Positions 16,232-23,599 of a DNA stretch of 44,296 nucleotides are shown in pieces. Origin of the DNA: JAAYCT01 sp964499575 (lineage in GTDB: Bacteria > Bacillota > Clostridia > Saccharofermentanales > Saccharofermentanaceae); assembly GCA_964499575.1 (NCBI GenBank), contig CAZCLK010000015.1, positions 1 to 44,296 on the forward strand, in the 5' to 3' direction. The position numbers and the translations under genes were made by a program. The notes beneath the pieces were generated by a model that made no database searches, had not been told where the DNA came from, and saw nothing but the letters and a program-made list of their open reading frames with translations. Position 1 is the first letter of the stretch; every line of letters starts with the position of its first letter.

Positions 16232-17548
16232 CTACCGTGATTGATAGGGAATGGTCTCGGTTACGCGAACGATCTGATCCAGGCGCTCGCCCGCATTATA
16301 GCGGGAGACCGAAAGGGTGTCGTGCGGTCCTCTGTCGATCGCCTTGATGATGATGAACGCCGTGTTATTGACCCGATCTTTCAGACGGTCGGGGTCAAGT
16401 TCCTGCTCCAGAAAAGCGGAAGCATCCAACGGTGTACCCCGAACAAACCCGCCTTCTTCCTGCAGATTGAGGTTCTTGGTTTCTTTCATCTCCGAGAGGA
16501 TCGGGGCATTATACTCAAACGACTCGAAAAAGACGATCGGGATCTGCGCTTCATCGAACGGAACATAGTCCGATCTGTTGACGGTAATTTCACGGTAAAT
16601 GTCCGAAGTCCCGTCATTGTTCGCGTCGACAAAAATGCCGGACTCGTTATAGTACAGGTCGACACCGTTTAAAGAACGAAGCGTGTTATTGTACACAACG
16701 TCGTATGCTTCATAGAGTTTTCTTCTGAACTCATATTTTCGGCCGGGAAGAAGCGAACTCAATCCGGCGCTCGCGTAGAGTTTATCGCCCGCGTAGATAC
16801 TGTCGATACAGTACATCACATCGATATTGTCTCTTTCCTCCGGCGTCAGTGCGGACACAAATATCCGTGCGCCCCGAAAATCATCCGTCCCCGCGCCGAA
16901 CGCGACCAGAATCACGTCATACGCCGGTTTATCAGCCCGGATTCTGTCCGCGATCGTCAGAAGACATGCGACGCCCGACGCGTTCGCGTGGATCCCGTCG
17001 TAAATTCGCGGAACCTCCGTCGGCGCGGCCGTTCCCTGCGTACCTTCAACCGTATCGTCCGCGGTCTCCGTAGGCTCCGTTTCTTCGGGCAGGGGTTCCT
17101 CCTCGAAAGGCAATTTGGCGATATCGTAATGAACGCCGATCACGACGGTCTTTCGAATCGGAGTGTACATTTCGCCCTCTTCCCGGAGCATAAACCCTTC
17201 TCCCGGAATCCGAACGATATAATTTGCCGATGTTTTGACCCGGTACGCGTCATAAAACTCTTGAGTCTCCACCGTGTACCCCATCGTTGTCAACTCGTCC
17301 TTGATGAAAAGCCCCGCCTCCGACTCCTGTTCGGAGTAGGGATAACGTCCGGGATAATTCGAAGCAAGTTTTCCGGCGATATTTTTGCCGTAGTCTCCGT
17401 AATCCGCCGGTTTGGGCTCTTCGTCATCCCCCGCGCCCGAACAGGCCGGACAGAGGATCATGAAGGCCGCTAAAACAGCCGCTGTAACAGAGCGGATAAT
17501 GCTTGCCGAACGGTGATCCTTATGATTCGCGAATCGAATAACGGTCAT
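16232..17548 (-). CDS. M28-peptidase-fold secreted lipoprotein, probably catalytically inactive
   Basis: 438 residues from the ATG at 17548, which overlaps the upstream stop by 4 nt (ATGA). Residues 13-36 form a signal sequence ending ILCPACSGAG, with a cysteine suited to lipid attachment though the lipobox is not classical. The M28 zinc-peptidase layout follows: GVHYD (138-142), HANASGVA (187-194), GAGTDDFRGARIF (218-230), CIDS (247-250), and NRSDYVPF (324-331). In active relatives these are HxD, DNASG, EE, D and SDH. Here the bridging Asp is Ala188, the Glu pair is Asp222-Asp223 and the last His is Tyr328. An acidic Glu/Thr-rich insert lies at about 148-175. It may be a binding or scaffold protein on the cell surface. 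Confident on fold, less on inactivity. Confidence 0.75.
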   Translation of the reverse strand: MTVIRFANHKDHRSASIIRSVTAAVLAAFMILCPACSGAGDDEEPKPADYGDYGKNIAGKLASNYPGRYPYSEQESEAGLFIKDELTTMGYTVETQEFYDAYRVKTSANYIVRIPGEGFMLREEGEMYTPIRKTVVIGVHYDIAKLPFEEEPLPEETEPTETADDTVEGTQGTAAPTEVPRIYDGIHANASGVACLLTIADRIRADKPAYDVILVAFGAGTDDFRGARIFVSALTPEERDNIDVMYCIDSIYAGDKLYASAGLSSLLPGRKYEFRRKLYEAYDVVYNNTLRSLNGVDLYYNESGIFVDANNDGTSDIYREITVNRSDYVPFDEAQIPIVFFESFEYNAPILSEMKETKNLNLQEEGGFVRGTPLDASAFLEQELDPDRLKDRVNNTAFIIIKAIDRGPHDTLSVSRYNAGERLDQIVRVTETIPYQSR

Positions 17549-18564
17549 GTTTCGCCCGCCTTCGTACATATTTCGGACAGCGCCGAGTCATAAAACCGCA
17601 TTGCCGTATCGACGGAAACCGTCTGAACAACCGGCTTTTTCTCCGGACCGATCCGGATGAGACGAACGGTATCGCCCTGCTTTTCGATCGATTTGGCGAT
17701 CCGTTTCAGAAGCGCATCCTTACCGACCTCGGACAACACGACCGGAAGTTTCAATTGTTCGAGCAATTTTCGCAGAGCAGCCGAAGGACACATCGCCAGA
17801 AGGGAAAGCGCCAGCGCTTCACCGGACGTGTACTTCAGGAAGCGAAAATGACATTCGATCGCGTCGGCAATATCGCGCCCGAACGCCAACAGTTCGGGCT
17901 GTGTCTTCCGGATCCTGCTTCCCGACAGGAGTCCTTGCTCCACCAATGCCGCCGCATCTCTGGCGGATGCCAGGGCATGCAACAACCCCGGATCGTCGAT
18001 TAAACCGTATTGGATCAATTGCGCGACACCGTTCGCAATGTACCTGTGGGGAAGCGTCTTGAGATACATGACGTCGATGACGGAATAAGACGGGCAAACC
18101 GGTACCCGGATGATGTCCTTAAGGCTCTGAAAATGAAGTGTCGCATGGGACGCCATCACGGACTCAAGCATGGAAAGCAAGGTAGTGGGAACCAGAACAA
18201 TCTTCACTTCGCTCCCGAAGGTCGATGCCGCGAACGTCGCGATGTCGATGACTCCTCCCCCGCCGAGCGCAATCACATGGGCGCAGTCCAGGTCCGTAAA
18301 TCGCTCATACACGGGATACAGCGCATCAAGAGTTTTGGATGACGCGCTTCCGTCAACAATGACATGGGCCGGAACAAACCCCTTCTGCGCAAATGCATCC
18401 GAGAATTCCTTCAGGTAATATCCGGCCACTTCGCGGTCCGTAATAATCAACGTCCGTTTCGGGTCGCCCGATCCCGCAATGTAATCTGCCGCCAGCATTC
18501 CGGCGGACGAGCGCCCGAAATCGACCGGGGTATGGTTTTCGATTTGTATTCTTTTGGCCTGCAT
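17545..18564 (-). CDS. Dehydroquinate-synthase-fold protein lacking the zinc ligands
   Basis: 339 residues; the ATG at 18564 has CGGAGGG just upstream, whereas an earlier in-frame start has none. The fold is that of AroB and related sugar-phosphate cyclases: GGGGVIDIATFAAST (101-115), VPTTLLSMLESVMAS (125-139), VIDVMYLKTLPHRYIANG (162-179) align closely with AroB. The three zinc ligands of AroB are missing: Glu of AEVIKYG is Gln182, the His residues of GHTFGHAIE are Arg230 and Asp234, and His of HGEA is Ser247. The substrate-site Lys of IKYG is Gln185. It is therefore unlikely to be a dehydroquinate synthase. It leads a three-gene unit behind a good promoter. It may bind NAD or a sugar phosphate in a non-catalytic role. 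Confidence 0.78.
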   Translation of the reverse strand: MQAKRIQIENHTPVDFGRSSAGMLAADYIAGSGDPKRTLIITDREVAGYYLKEFSDAFAQKGFVPAHVIVDGSASSKTLDALYPVYERFTDLDCAHVIALGGGGVIDIATFAASTFGSEVKIVLVPTTLLSMLESVMASHATLHFQSLKDIIRVPVCPSYSVIDVMYLKTLPHRYIANGVAQLIQYGLIDDPGLLHALASARDAAALVEQGLLSGSRIRKTQPELLAFGRDIADAIECHFRFLKYTSGEALALSLLAMCPSAALRKLLEQLKLPVVLSEVGKDALLKRIAKSIEKQGDTVRLIRIGPEKKPVVQTVSVDTAMRFYDSALSEICTKAGET

Positions 18565-18592
18565 ATTCCCTCCGAAGGATTCATTGACCACT

Positions 18593-18622
18593 ATAATATC
18601 ATTTTTCTTCTTTTCGTGTGAA
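18593..18622 (-). promoter_or_regulatory. Predicted promoter of the pseudoenzyme operon
   Basis: On the minus strand TTCACA (18622-18617), an 18-nt spacer, and TATTAT (18598-18593). Both hexamers match five of six. The leader to the ATG at 18564 is about 20 nt. Confidence 0.5.
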
Positions 18623-18690
18623 TAGTTCGAAATTCCGGCTCTGTTACGTTTATCCGAAAAGCGGGATTATAGGTTCCCGGACCGTTTTTG

Positions 18691-18699
18691 TGGTAATAT
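18691..18699 (+). promoter_or_regulatory. Candidate extended -10 promoter for gltX
   Basis: TGGTAATAT is an extended -10 (TGN then TAATAT). No good -35 is visible. It lies 35 bp before the gltX ATG. Confidence 0.3.
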
Positions 18700-18733
18700 A
18701 TTTACTTAGATTTTGTACTCGAAGGAGCCCGTT

Positions 18734-20215
18734 ATGACTAATTCTGACCGCACCCCCGGTAAGGTCGTCCGCACCCGCTTCGCGCCCAGTCCGACGGGCT
18801 TCATGCATGTCGGTAACCTGCGCACAGCTCTCTATGAATTTTTGGTCGCCCGATCTTCTGGAGGACGCTTTATACTGAGGATCGAGGATACCGACCGCGG
18901 TCGTTTGGTCGACGGCTCTGTGGATGTCATTTACCGCACGCTCCGGGCTGCCGGACTCAACCATGATGAAGGACCGGACATCGGCGGGCCTTACGGGCCG
19001 TACATTCAAAGCGAGCGAATGAGCCTTTATCTTCCGTTCGCGGAACAGTTGGTCCGCGCCGGTCACGCGTATTACTGTTTCTGCTCGAAAGAACGCCTCG
19101 AATCCCTCCACGGCGAAGACGAATCCGCCGCCGGCTATGACCGTCATTGCAGAGACCTTTCCGCGGAGGAGGTCCGGGAGAATCTACTAAGCGGCATCCC
19201 CTACGTGATCCGACAGAAGATGCCCCTTACCGGCGAGACAACTTTTGACGATCTGGTTTTCGGAAGAATCACCGTACCGAACAAGGAACTGGAAGACCAG
19301 ATCCTCATCAAGGCGGACGGTTATCCGACCTACAACTTCGCCAATATTATCGACGACCATCTGATGGAGATCACGCATGTCGTGCGCGGCAGTGAGTATT
19401 TGTCGTCGACGCCGAAATACAATCTTCTCTACGAGGCGTTCGGCTGGGATATTCCCTCCTACGTTCACTTGCCTCTCATTCAGGGTCGAAATGAGGACGG
19501 CACGGTATCCAAACTCTCCAAACGACACGGTGCGACAGGCTTTGACGATCTGATCACGGAGGGCTTTCTTCCGGAGGCCGTCGTCAATTATATCGCCCTT
19601 CTCGGATGGTGTCCCAAGGAGGATCTCCGTGAGATCTTCTCCCTGGATGAATTGATTCAAGCCTTTTCAATTGACGGGATCAGCAAATCGCCGGCGACCT
19701 TCGATTACGATAAGCTCGAGTGGTTTAACGGCGAGTATATTCGAAAAATGAGTGCGGATGAGTTTATACGGAGAGCTATGCCCCACTTTCAAACGCTGAG
19801 CGGCGTCTGCTCCGATTTATATCCTCTCCTCACCGAAATTTTACAGCCGCGCATCACGAGATTCTCACAGATTCCCGAAAAGCTCGCCTACATCAACGAG
19901 TGGAGCGATTTCGACCCGGAGCTGTTCGATCACAAGAAGAGCAAATCCACGGTCGACTCCGCCAGGACATTTCTCGGTCTTTCCATTGATGCCCTCGAAG
20001 GTCTTCCCGAGTGGACCGGCGAGTCGATCGTCGGGGCACTGTCCGGCATTGCAGAGCGCTTCGAGGTGAAGACCGCAACCGTTATGTGGCCGGTCCGCAT
20101 CGCCGTTACCGGAATGGCCGTGACGCCGGGCGGCGCGGTCGAAGCGCTCCTTCTTCTCGGCAAGCCCCGTTCGCTTGCGCGGATGGAGAAATCTCGACAA
20201 CGGATCTCTGAGTGA
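18734..20215 (+). CDS. gltX: Glutamyl-tRNA synthetase
   Basis: 493 residues from the ATG at 18734, with GAAGGAG 7 nt upstream. It charges tRNA-Glu in the cytoplasm. Class I motifs are present: PSPTGFMHVGN (the HIGH box is HVGN at about 25-28) and VSKLSKRHG as the KMSKS box. CFCSKERLE with a later DRHCRDL forms the cysteine/histidine cluster of bacterial GluRS. A glnS gene follows 46 bp later, so this GltX need not misacylate tRNA-Gln. The C-terminal anticodon-binding half is complete. Confidence 0.96.
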   Translation: MTNSDRTPGKVVRTRFAPSPTGFMHVGNLRTALYEFLVARSSGGRFILRIEDTDRGRLVDGSVDVIYRTLRAAGLNHDEGPDIGGPYGPYIQSERMSLYLPFAEQLVRAGHAYYCFCSKERLESLHGEDESAAGYDRHCRDLSAEEVRENLLSGIPYVIRQKMPLTGETTFDDLVFGRITVPNKELEDQILIKADGYPTYNFANIIDDHLMEITHVVRGSEYLSSTPKYNLLYEAFGWDIPSYVHLPLIQGRNEDGTVSKLSKRHGATGFDDLITEGFLPEAVVNYIALLGWCPKEDLREIFSLDELIQAFSIDGISKSPATFDYDKLEWFNGEYIRKMSADEFIRRAMPHFQTLSGVCSDLYPLLTEILQPRITRFSQIPEKLAYINEWSDFDPELFDHKKSKSTVDSARTFLGLSIDALEGLPEWTGESIVGALSGIAERFEVKTATVMWPVRIAVTGMAVTPGGAVEALLLLGKPRSLARMEKSRQRISE

Positions 20216-20261
20216 TTTTCTATAATCATTAGTCACAGGGCAATCAGCCGGAGGAGAAATT

Positions 20262-21923
20262 ATGAGCGACACCAGTAATTTTATCTTTGATATGATCCGC
20301 GAGGATATCGGACCGGGCGGGCGCTTCGAGGGCATGAAGGTCCATACGCGCTTTCCGCCGGAGCCGAATGGTTATCTGCACATCGGTCACGCCAAGGCGC
20401 TCGAGATCGACTTCGGGGCCGCAGAGACCTTCGGCGGCCTATGTAATCTTCGCATGGACGACACCAATCCGACCAAGGAAGACGAGGAATACGTCGAGGC
20501 GATCAAGGAAGACATCCGTTGGCTCGGCCACGACTGGGGCGACCGGTTCTATTATGCCTCCGATTACTTCGAGCAAATGGTCGGGTACGCCTTCGAGTTG
20601 ATCCGAAAAGGTCTGGCGTATGTCTGCGAACTGACTCCGGAGGAAGTCCGCCTCAACCGCGGCGACTTGAAAACACCCGCCAAAAGTCCGTACCGCGATC
20701 GACCGGTTGAGGAGAGCCTTCTTCTTTTCGAGCAGATGCGCGACGGCAAATTCGAAGACGGTAAAATGACCCTTCGTGCAAGGATCGACCTGGCTTCCGG
20801 TAATTTCAACATGCGCGACCCGGTTATTTACCGGATCAACCGCATGTCCCATCACAATACGGGAGATCGCTGGTGTATTTATCCGATGTACGATTTTGCG
20901 CATCCGATCGAGGACGCGATCGAAGGAATCACGCACTCCTTGTGCTCTTTAGAGTTTGAGGCGCACCGGCCTCTCTACGATTGGGTCATCGAGAACTGCT
21001 CGGTTCCCGCGAAGCCGCGGCAGATCGAATTTGCCCGCCTGGGCATCACGCACACGGTCATGTCGAAAAGAAAGCTTCGCGCCATGATCGAAAACGGTCT
21101 GGTCGACGGTTGGGATGACCCCAGAATGCCGACACTGTGCGGTCTTCGAAGAAGAGGATACACACCGTCTGCGATCCGCGTTTTTCATGAGCGCAACGGT
21201 GTCTCAAAGGTTCAAAGCGTCGTCGACTACGCGTTTCTCGAGCACTGTCTCCGGGAGGATCTGAATCTCACGGCAAAGCGGGTCATGGCGGTCCTGCGCC
21301 CGGTCAGGCTCACGATCCGGAACTATCCGGAAGATAAGACCGAATACTTCGAAGTGGAGAACAACCCGGAAAATCCGTCTGACGGTACGCGCAAGGTCGC
21401 ATTTTCCCGGGATCTCTTTATCGAAAGCGACGACTTCATGGCGGAACCGGAAAAGAAGTTCTTCCGGCTCTTTCCGGGAAACGAGGTGCGCCTCAAATCC
21501 GCGTACGTCATTCGGTGTACCGGATTCGACCGGGATGATGCCGGAAATGTCACGACCGTTTACGCAGAGTATGATCCGGAAAGCCGCGGAGGAAATACAA
21601 CCGACGGCCGAAAGATCAAATCGACCATTCACTGGGTGGATGCCGAGCATTCCGCCGGCGCTACCGTACGGCTCTATGACCGGCTTTTCGATATTGAGGA
21701 GCCCGACCTGGCGGACTGTAACTATCTGGAGCACATTCGGACCGATTCGCTGGAGGTCATCGAGGGGGCGCGTATCGAGGAATCGCTTCTTTCGGCTTCC
21801 GCCGGAGAACGCTTTCAATTCCTTAGATTGGGTTACTTCTGCATGGACGGAAAGGACTCCTCCGAAGGGCATCCGGTATTTAACCGCTCCGTGTCTCTTC
21901 GGGACAGTTATCGCCCGTCTTGA
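20262..21923 (+). CDS. glnS: Glutaminyl-tRNA synthetase
   Basis: 553 residues, the E. coli GlnRS length. It charges tRNA-Gln directly. HIGH box PPEPNGYLHIGHAKA and KMSKS box VMSKRKL are intact, with the typical DDTNPTKEDEEYVEAI and the late GlnRS beta-barrel half. GGAGGAG lies before the ATG. It follows gltX, an arrangement suggesting one transcript for Glu and Gln charging. I see no hairpin terminator; an inverted-repeat element begins 24 bp after the stop. Direct GlnRS is less common in Bacillota than the GatCAB route, so it may have been acquired in an ancestor. Confidence 0.96.
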   Translation: MSDTSNFIFDMIREDIGPGGRFEGMKVHTRFPPEPNGYLHIGHAKALEIDFGAAETFGGLCNLRMDDTNPTKEDEEYVEAIKEDIRWLGHDWGDRFYYASDYFEQMVGYAFELIRKGLAYVCELTPEEVRLNRGDLKTPAKSPYRDRPVEESLLLFEQMRDGKFEDGKMTLRARIDLASGNFNMRDPVIYRINRMSHHNTGDRWCIYPMYDFAHPIEDAIEGITHSLCSLEFEAHRPLYDWVIENCSVPAKPRQIEFARLGITHTVMSKRKLRAMIENGLVDGWDDPRMPTLCGLRRRGYTPSAIRVFHERNGVSKVQSVVDYAFLEHCLREDLNLTAKRVMAVLRPVRLTIRNYPEDKTEYFEVENNPENPSDGTRKVAFSRDLFIESDDFMAEPEKKFFRLFPGNEVRLKSAYVIRCTGFDRDDAGNVTTVYAEYDPESRGGNTTDGRKIKSTIHWVDAEHSAGATVRLYDRLFDIEEPDLADCNYLEHIRTDSLEVIEGARIEESLLSASAGERFQFLRLGYFCMDGKDSSEGHPVFNRSVSLRDSYRPS

Positions 21924-21947
21924 TCCCACTCAGAAAGACTAAAAACG

Positions 21948-22386
21948 GGCTGTCTCAAAACGAAGGATAACCACGCGGCGGTCACAAGGCGAGCATTCCC
22001 GATATACGTATGAGCTTTTTGAGGCCAACGCTTAGCGGCAGTCGAATGCATGCGAAAGTGTGAATCCGGGCTGAATTTTTGCGCTGCCGGAAGGAGCTTC
22101 CGCCGAAAACATCCTACTAAAAGCTCTTCGCCGGCCGGTTTAGTAGGATTTTACGCGCCGGCAGAAGGAGCTCGCGGTGAGAACATCCTACTAAATGCTC
22201 TTCGCCGGCCGGTTTAGTAGCACTTTTCGAGCCGGCGGAAGGAGCTTCCCCCAACATGAAGCAATCCGGATGGATCTCCCAAATGCCGCCGGACAGAAAT
22301 AATTCTATTCGCATTTCCGACATCCGTCTGTTTAGACATAAGAAAGCTGCCTCTTTTGACTTTGTTACAAGTCTTTTGAGACAGCC
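21948..22386 (+). mobile_element. Non-coding inverted-repeat element (MITE-like), copy A
   Basis: 439 bp bounded by perfect 13-bp terminal inverted repeats, GGCTGTCTCAAAA and TTTTGAGACAGCC. It closely matches copy B at 37683-38124 and in part copy C at 43969 onward. Inside are two tandem modules with a 74-bp period, each carrying a hairpin: arms 22111-22121/22139-22149 (11 bp) and 22188-22195/22213-22220 (8 bp), each with a 17-nt GC-rich loop. It encodes no transposase. It fills the gap between the convergent glnS and galM genes. Size, termini and copy number fit a non-autonomous element moved by a transposase elsewhere. Confidence 0.8.
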
Positions 22387-22411
22387 TGATTTTTTTCGGA
22401 TTGTGCCCGGA

Positions 22412-23530
22412 TTACCCGACCGCCGAGAAACGGTATGCGGTCAGATAACAGGCTCTCGTATCGGCCGGAATGATTGCGTTCGGAAAATTCGGGTGATGAA
22501 CGGCATCCGGGTAAAGTTGTGCCTCAAGGCAGATCGCGCCGAATCGCTCATACGGCTTTTCGCCCTTCGAGGGGCCGGTTAAATAATTTCCCGTATAGAT
22601 CTGAAGTCCGGGAAAATTCGTGAAAATCTCCATTTTGCGTCCGGATACGGGGTCGACCAGACTCGAAGCTATGACCGACGCGTCCCCCGCGGTATTCAAA
22701 CAGTAATTCGTATCCAGTCCGCGCGATGACACAATTTGCGGGTGAAGACTGTCAAACGTTTTCCCGACCAAGGAAGGAATCCGAAAATCCATGTCCGTGC
22801 CGTCCACCGTGATGATATTCCCGTTCGGGACATTATCGGACGCCTTTTCCGTGACGCTTTCGGCGTCGATAAAAAGCACGTGCCCGGCAACCGATCCGGA
22901 GGCTTCTCCCGCGAGATTGAAGTAGGAGTGGTTCGTCGGCGCAAAGATCGTCGGCGCGTCGGAGACGCCCGAGAAAATTATCAACAGCGCCATGTCGCGC
23001 GTCCACGCGAAAAGGACCTGCGCGTCCAGATTGCCGGGAAACCCGCAGGCTCCGTCCGGCGAACGGTGATCCATGAGCACCGCCTCCCCCTCGATCTTAA
23101 ACGGGTTGTGAATGCCGGTCTTCTGAAGATAAATATGCGCGTCATCTTCGCTCAATACCCGGGCATCCCAGAAAACATTCTGAAAACAGGGCGATCCGCC
23201 GTGCAGATTGTTTTCTCCGTCGTTTACCGGAAGGCGGAAGGATTTACCGTCGATCTCGAAGCGTGCGCCCTTAATGCGGTTCGCGCTTCTTCCGACCGTC
23301 GCTCCGTGCCAGGAGCCGTTAATCAGGTATCCGTCCAGATCCTTATATCCCAGCTCGACATCGCCGAAAGCTCCGTTTCGATCCGGTACCAATACTTTCG
23401 TGATTACGGCTCCGTAGTTGATGACCGAAAAGCTCGCCCCGGAGCTGTGCTCCAACGTATACTCAAATGAAACGTCATCATATTTTCCCGGAAATTCCCG
23501 GGACGGATAGGATTGAATTGTAATTGACAT
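22412..23530 (-). CDS. galM: Aldose 1-epimerase (galactose mutarotase)
   Basis: 372 residues from the ATG at 23530, preceded by GGAG about 10 nt upstream; earlier in-frame starts lie within the promoter. It interconverts the alpha and beta anomers of aldoses such as galactose and glucose. Family landmarks are INYGAVITKVLVPDRNG (37-53), GRSANRIKGARF (80-91), NDGENNLHGG (103-112), the catalytic His201 in APTNHSYFNLAG, and the catalytic Glu in CLEAQLYPDAVHHPNFP near the C-terminus. No signal peptide, so cytoplasmic. It follows ppk after 69 bp and has its own candidate promoter in that gap. Confidence 0.94.
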   Translation of the reverse strand: MSITIQSYPSREFPGKYDDVSFEYTLEHSSGASFSVINYGAVITKVLVPDRNGAFGDVELGYKDLDGYLINGSWHGATVGRSANRIKGARFEIDGKSFRLPVNDGENNLHGGSPCFQNVFWDARVLSEDDAHIYLQKTGIHNPFKIEGEAVLMDHRSPDGACGFPGNLDAQVLFAWTRDMALLIIFSGVSDAPTIFAPTNHSYFNLAGEASGSVAGHVLFIDAESVTEKASDNVPNGNIITVDGTDMDFRIPSLVGKTFDSLHPQIVSSRGLDTNYCLNTAGDASVIASSLVDPVSGRKMEIFTNFPGLQIYTGNYLTGPSKGEKPYERFGAICLEAQLYPDAVHHPNFPNAIIPADTRACYLTAYRFSAVG

Positions 23531-23567
23531 AAGCGCCACTCTCCGCTGTCCAGAATTTACTTGACCC

Positions 23568-23576
23568 ATCATACCA
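23568..23576 (-). promoter_or_regulatory. Candidate extended -10 promoter for galM
   Basis: TGGTATGAT on the minus strand (TGN then TATGAT). A TGTCAA lies 16 nt upstream as a poor -35. The leader would be about 30 nt, which supports the galM start chosen. Confidence 0.4.
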
Positions 23577-23599
23577 TGAACCGGGATTTTTGACACCCG

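Noticed and set aside
18582..18598. TTGACC and TATAAT on the plus strand upstream of gltX
   Set aside because: The boxes are only 2 bp apart, so they cannot form one promoter; the reverse strand holds a properly spaced pair.
22111..22220. Tandem hairpins of the repeat element as a CRISPR array
   Set aside because: Only two 74-bp modules, no variable spacers of regular length, and no cas genes.
22256..22582. Short open frames at the right ends of element copies A, B and C that share KKAASFDFVTSLLR
   Set aside because: The shared peptide is simply the translation of the conserved repeat end. The frames start and stop at different places, have no ribosome site, and the similarity ends with the repeat.
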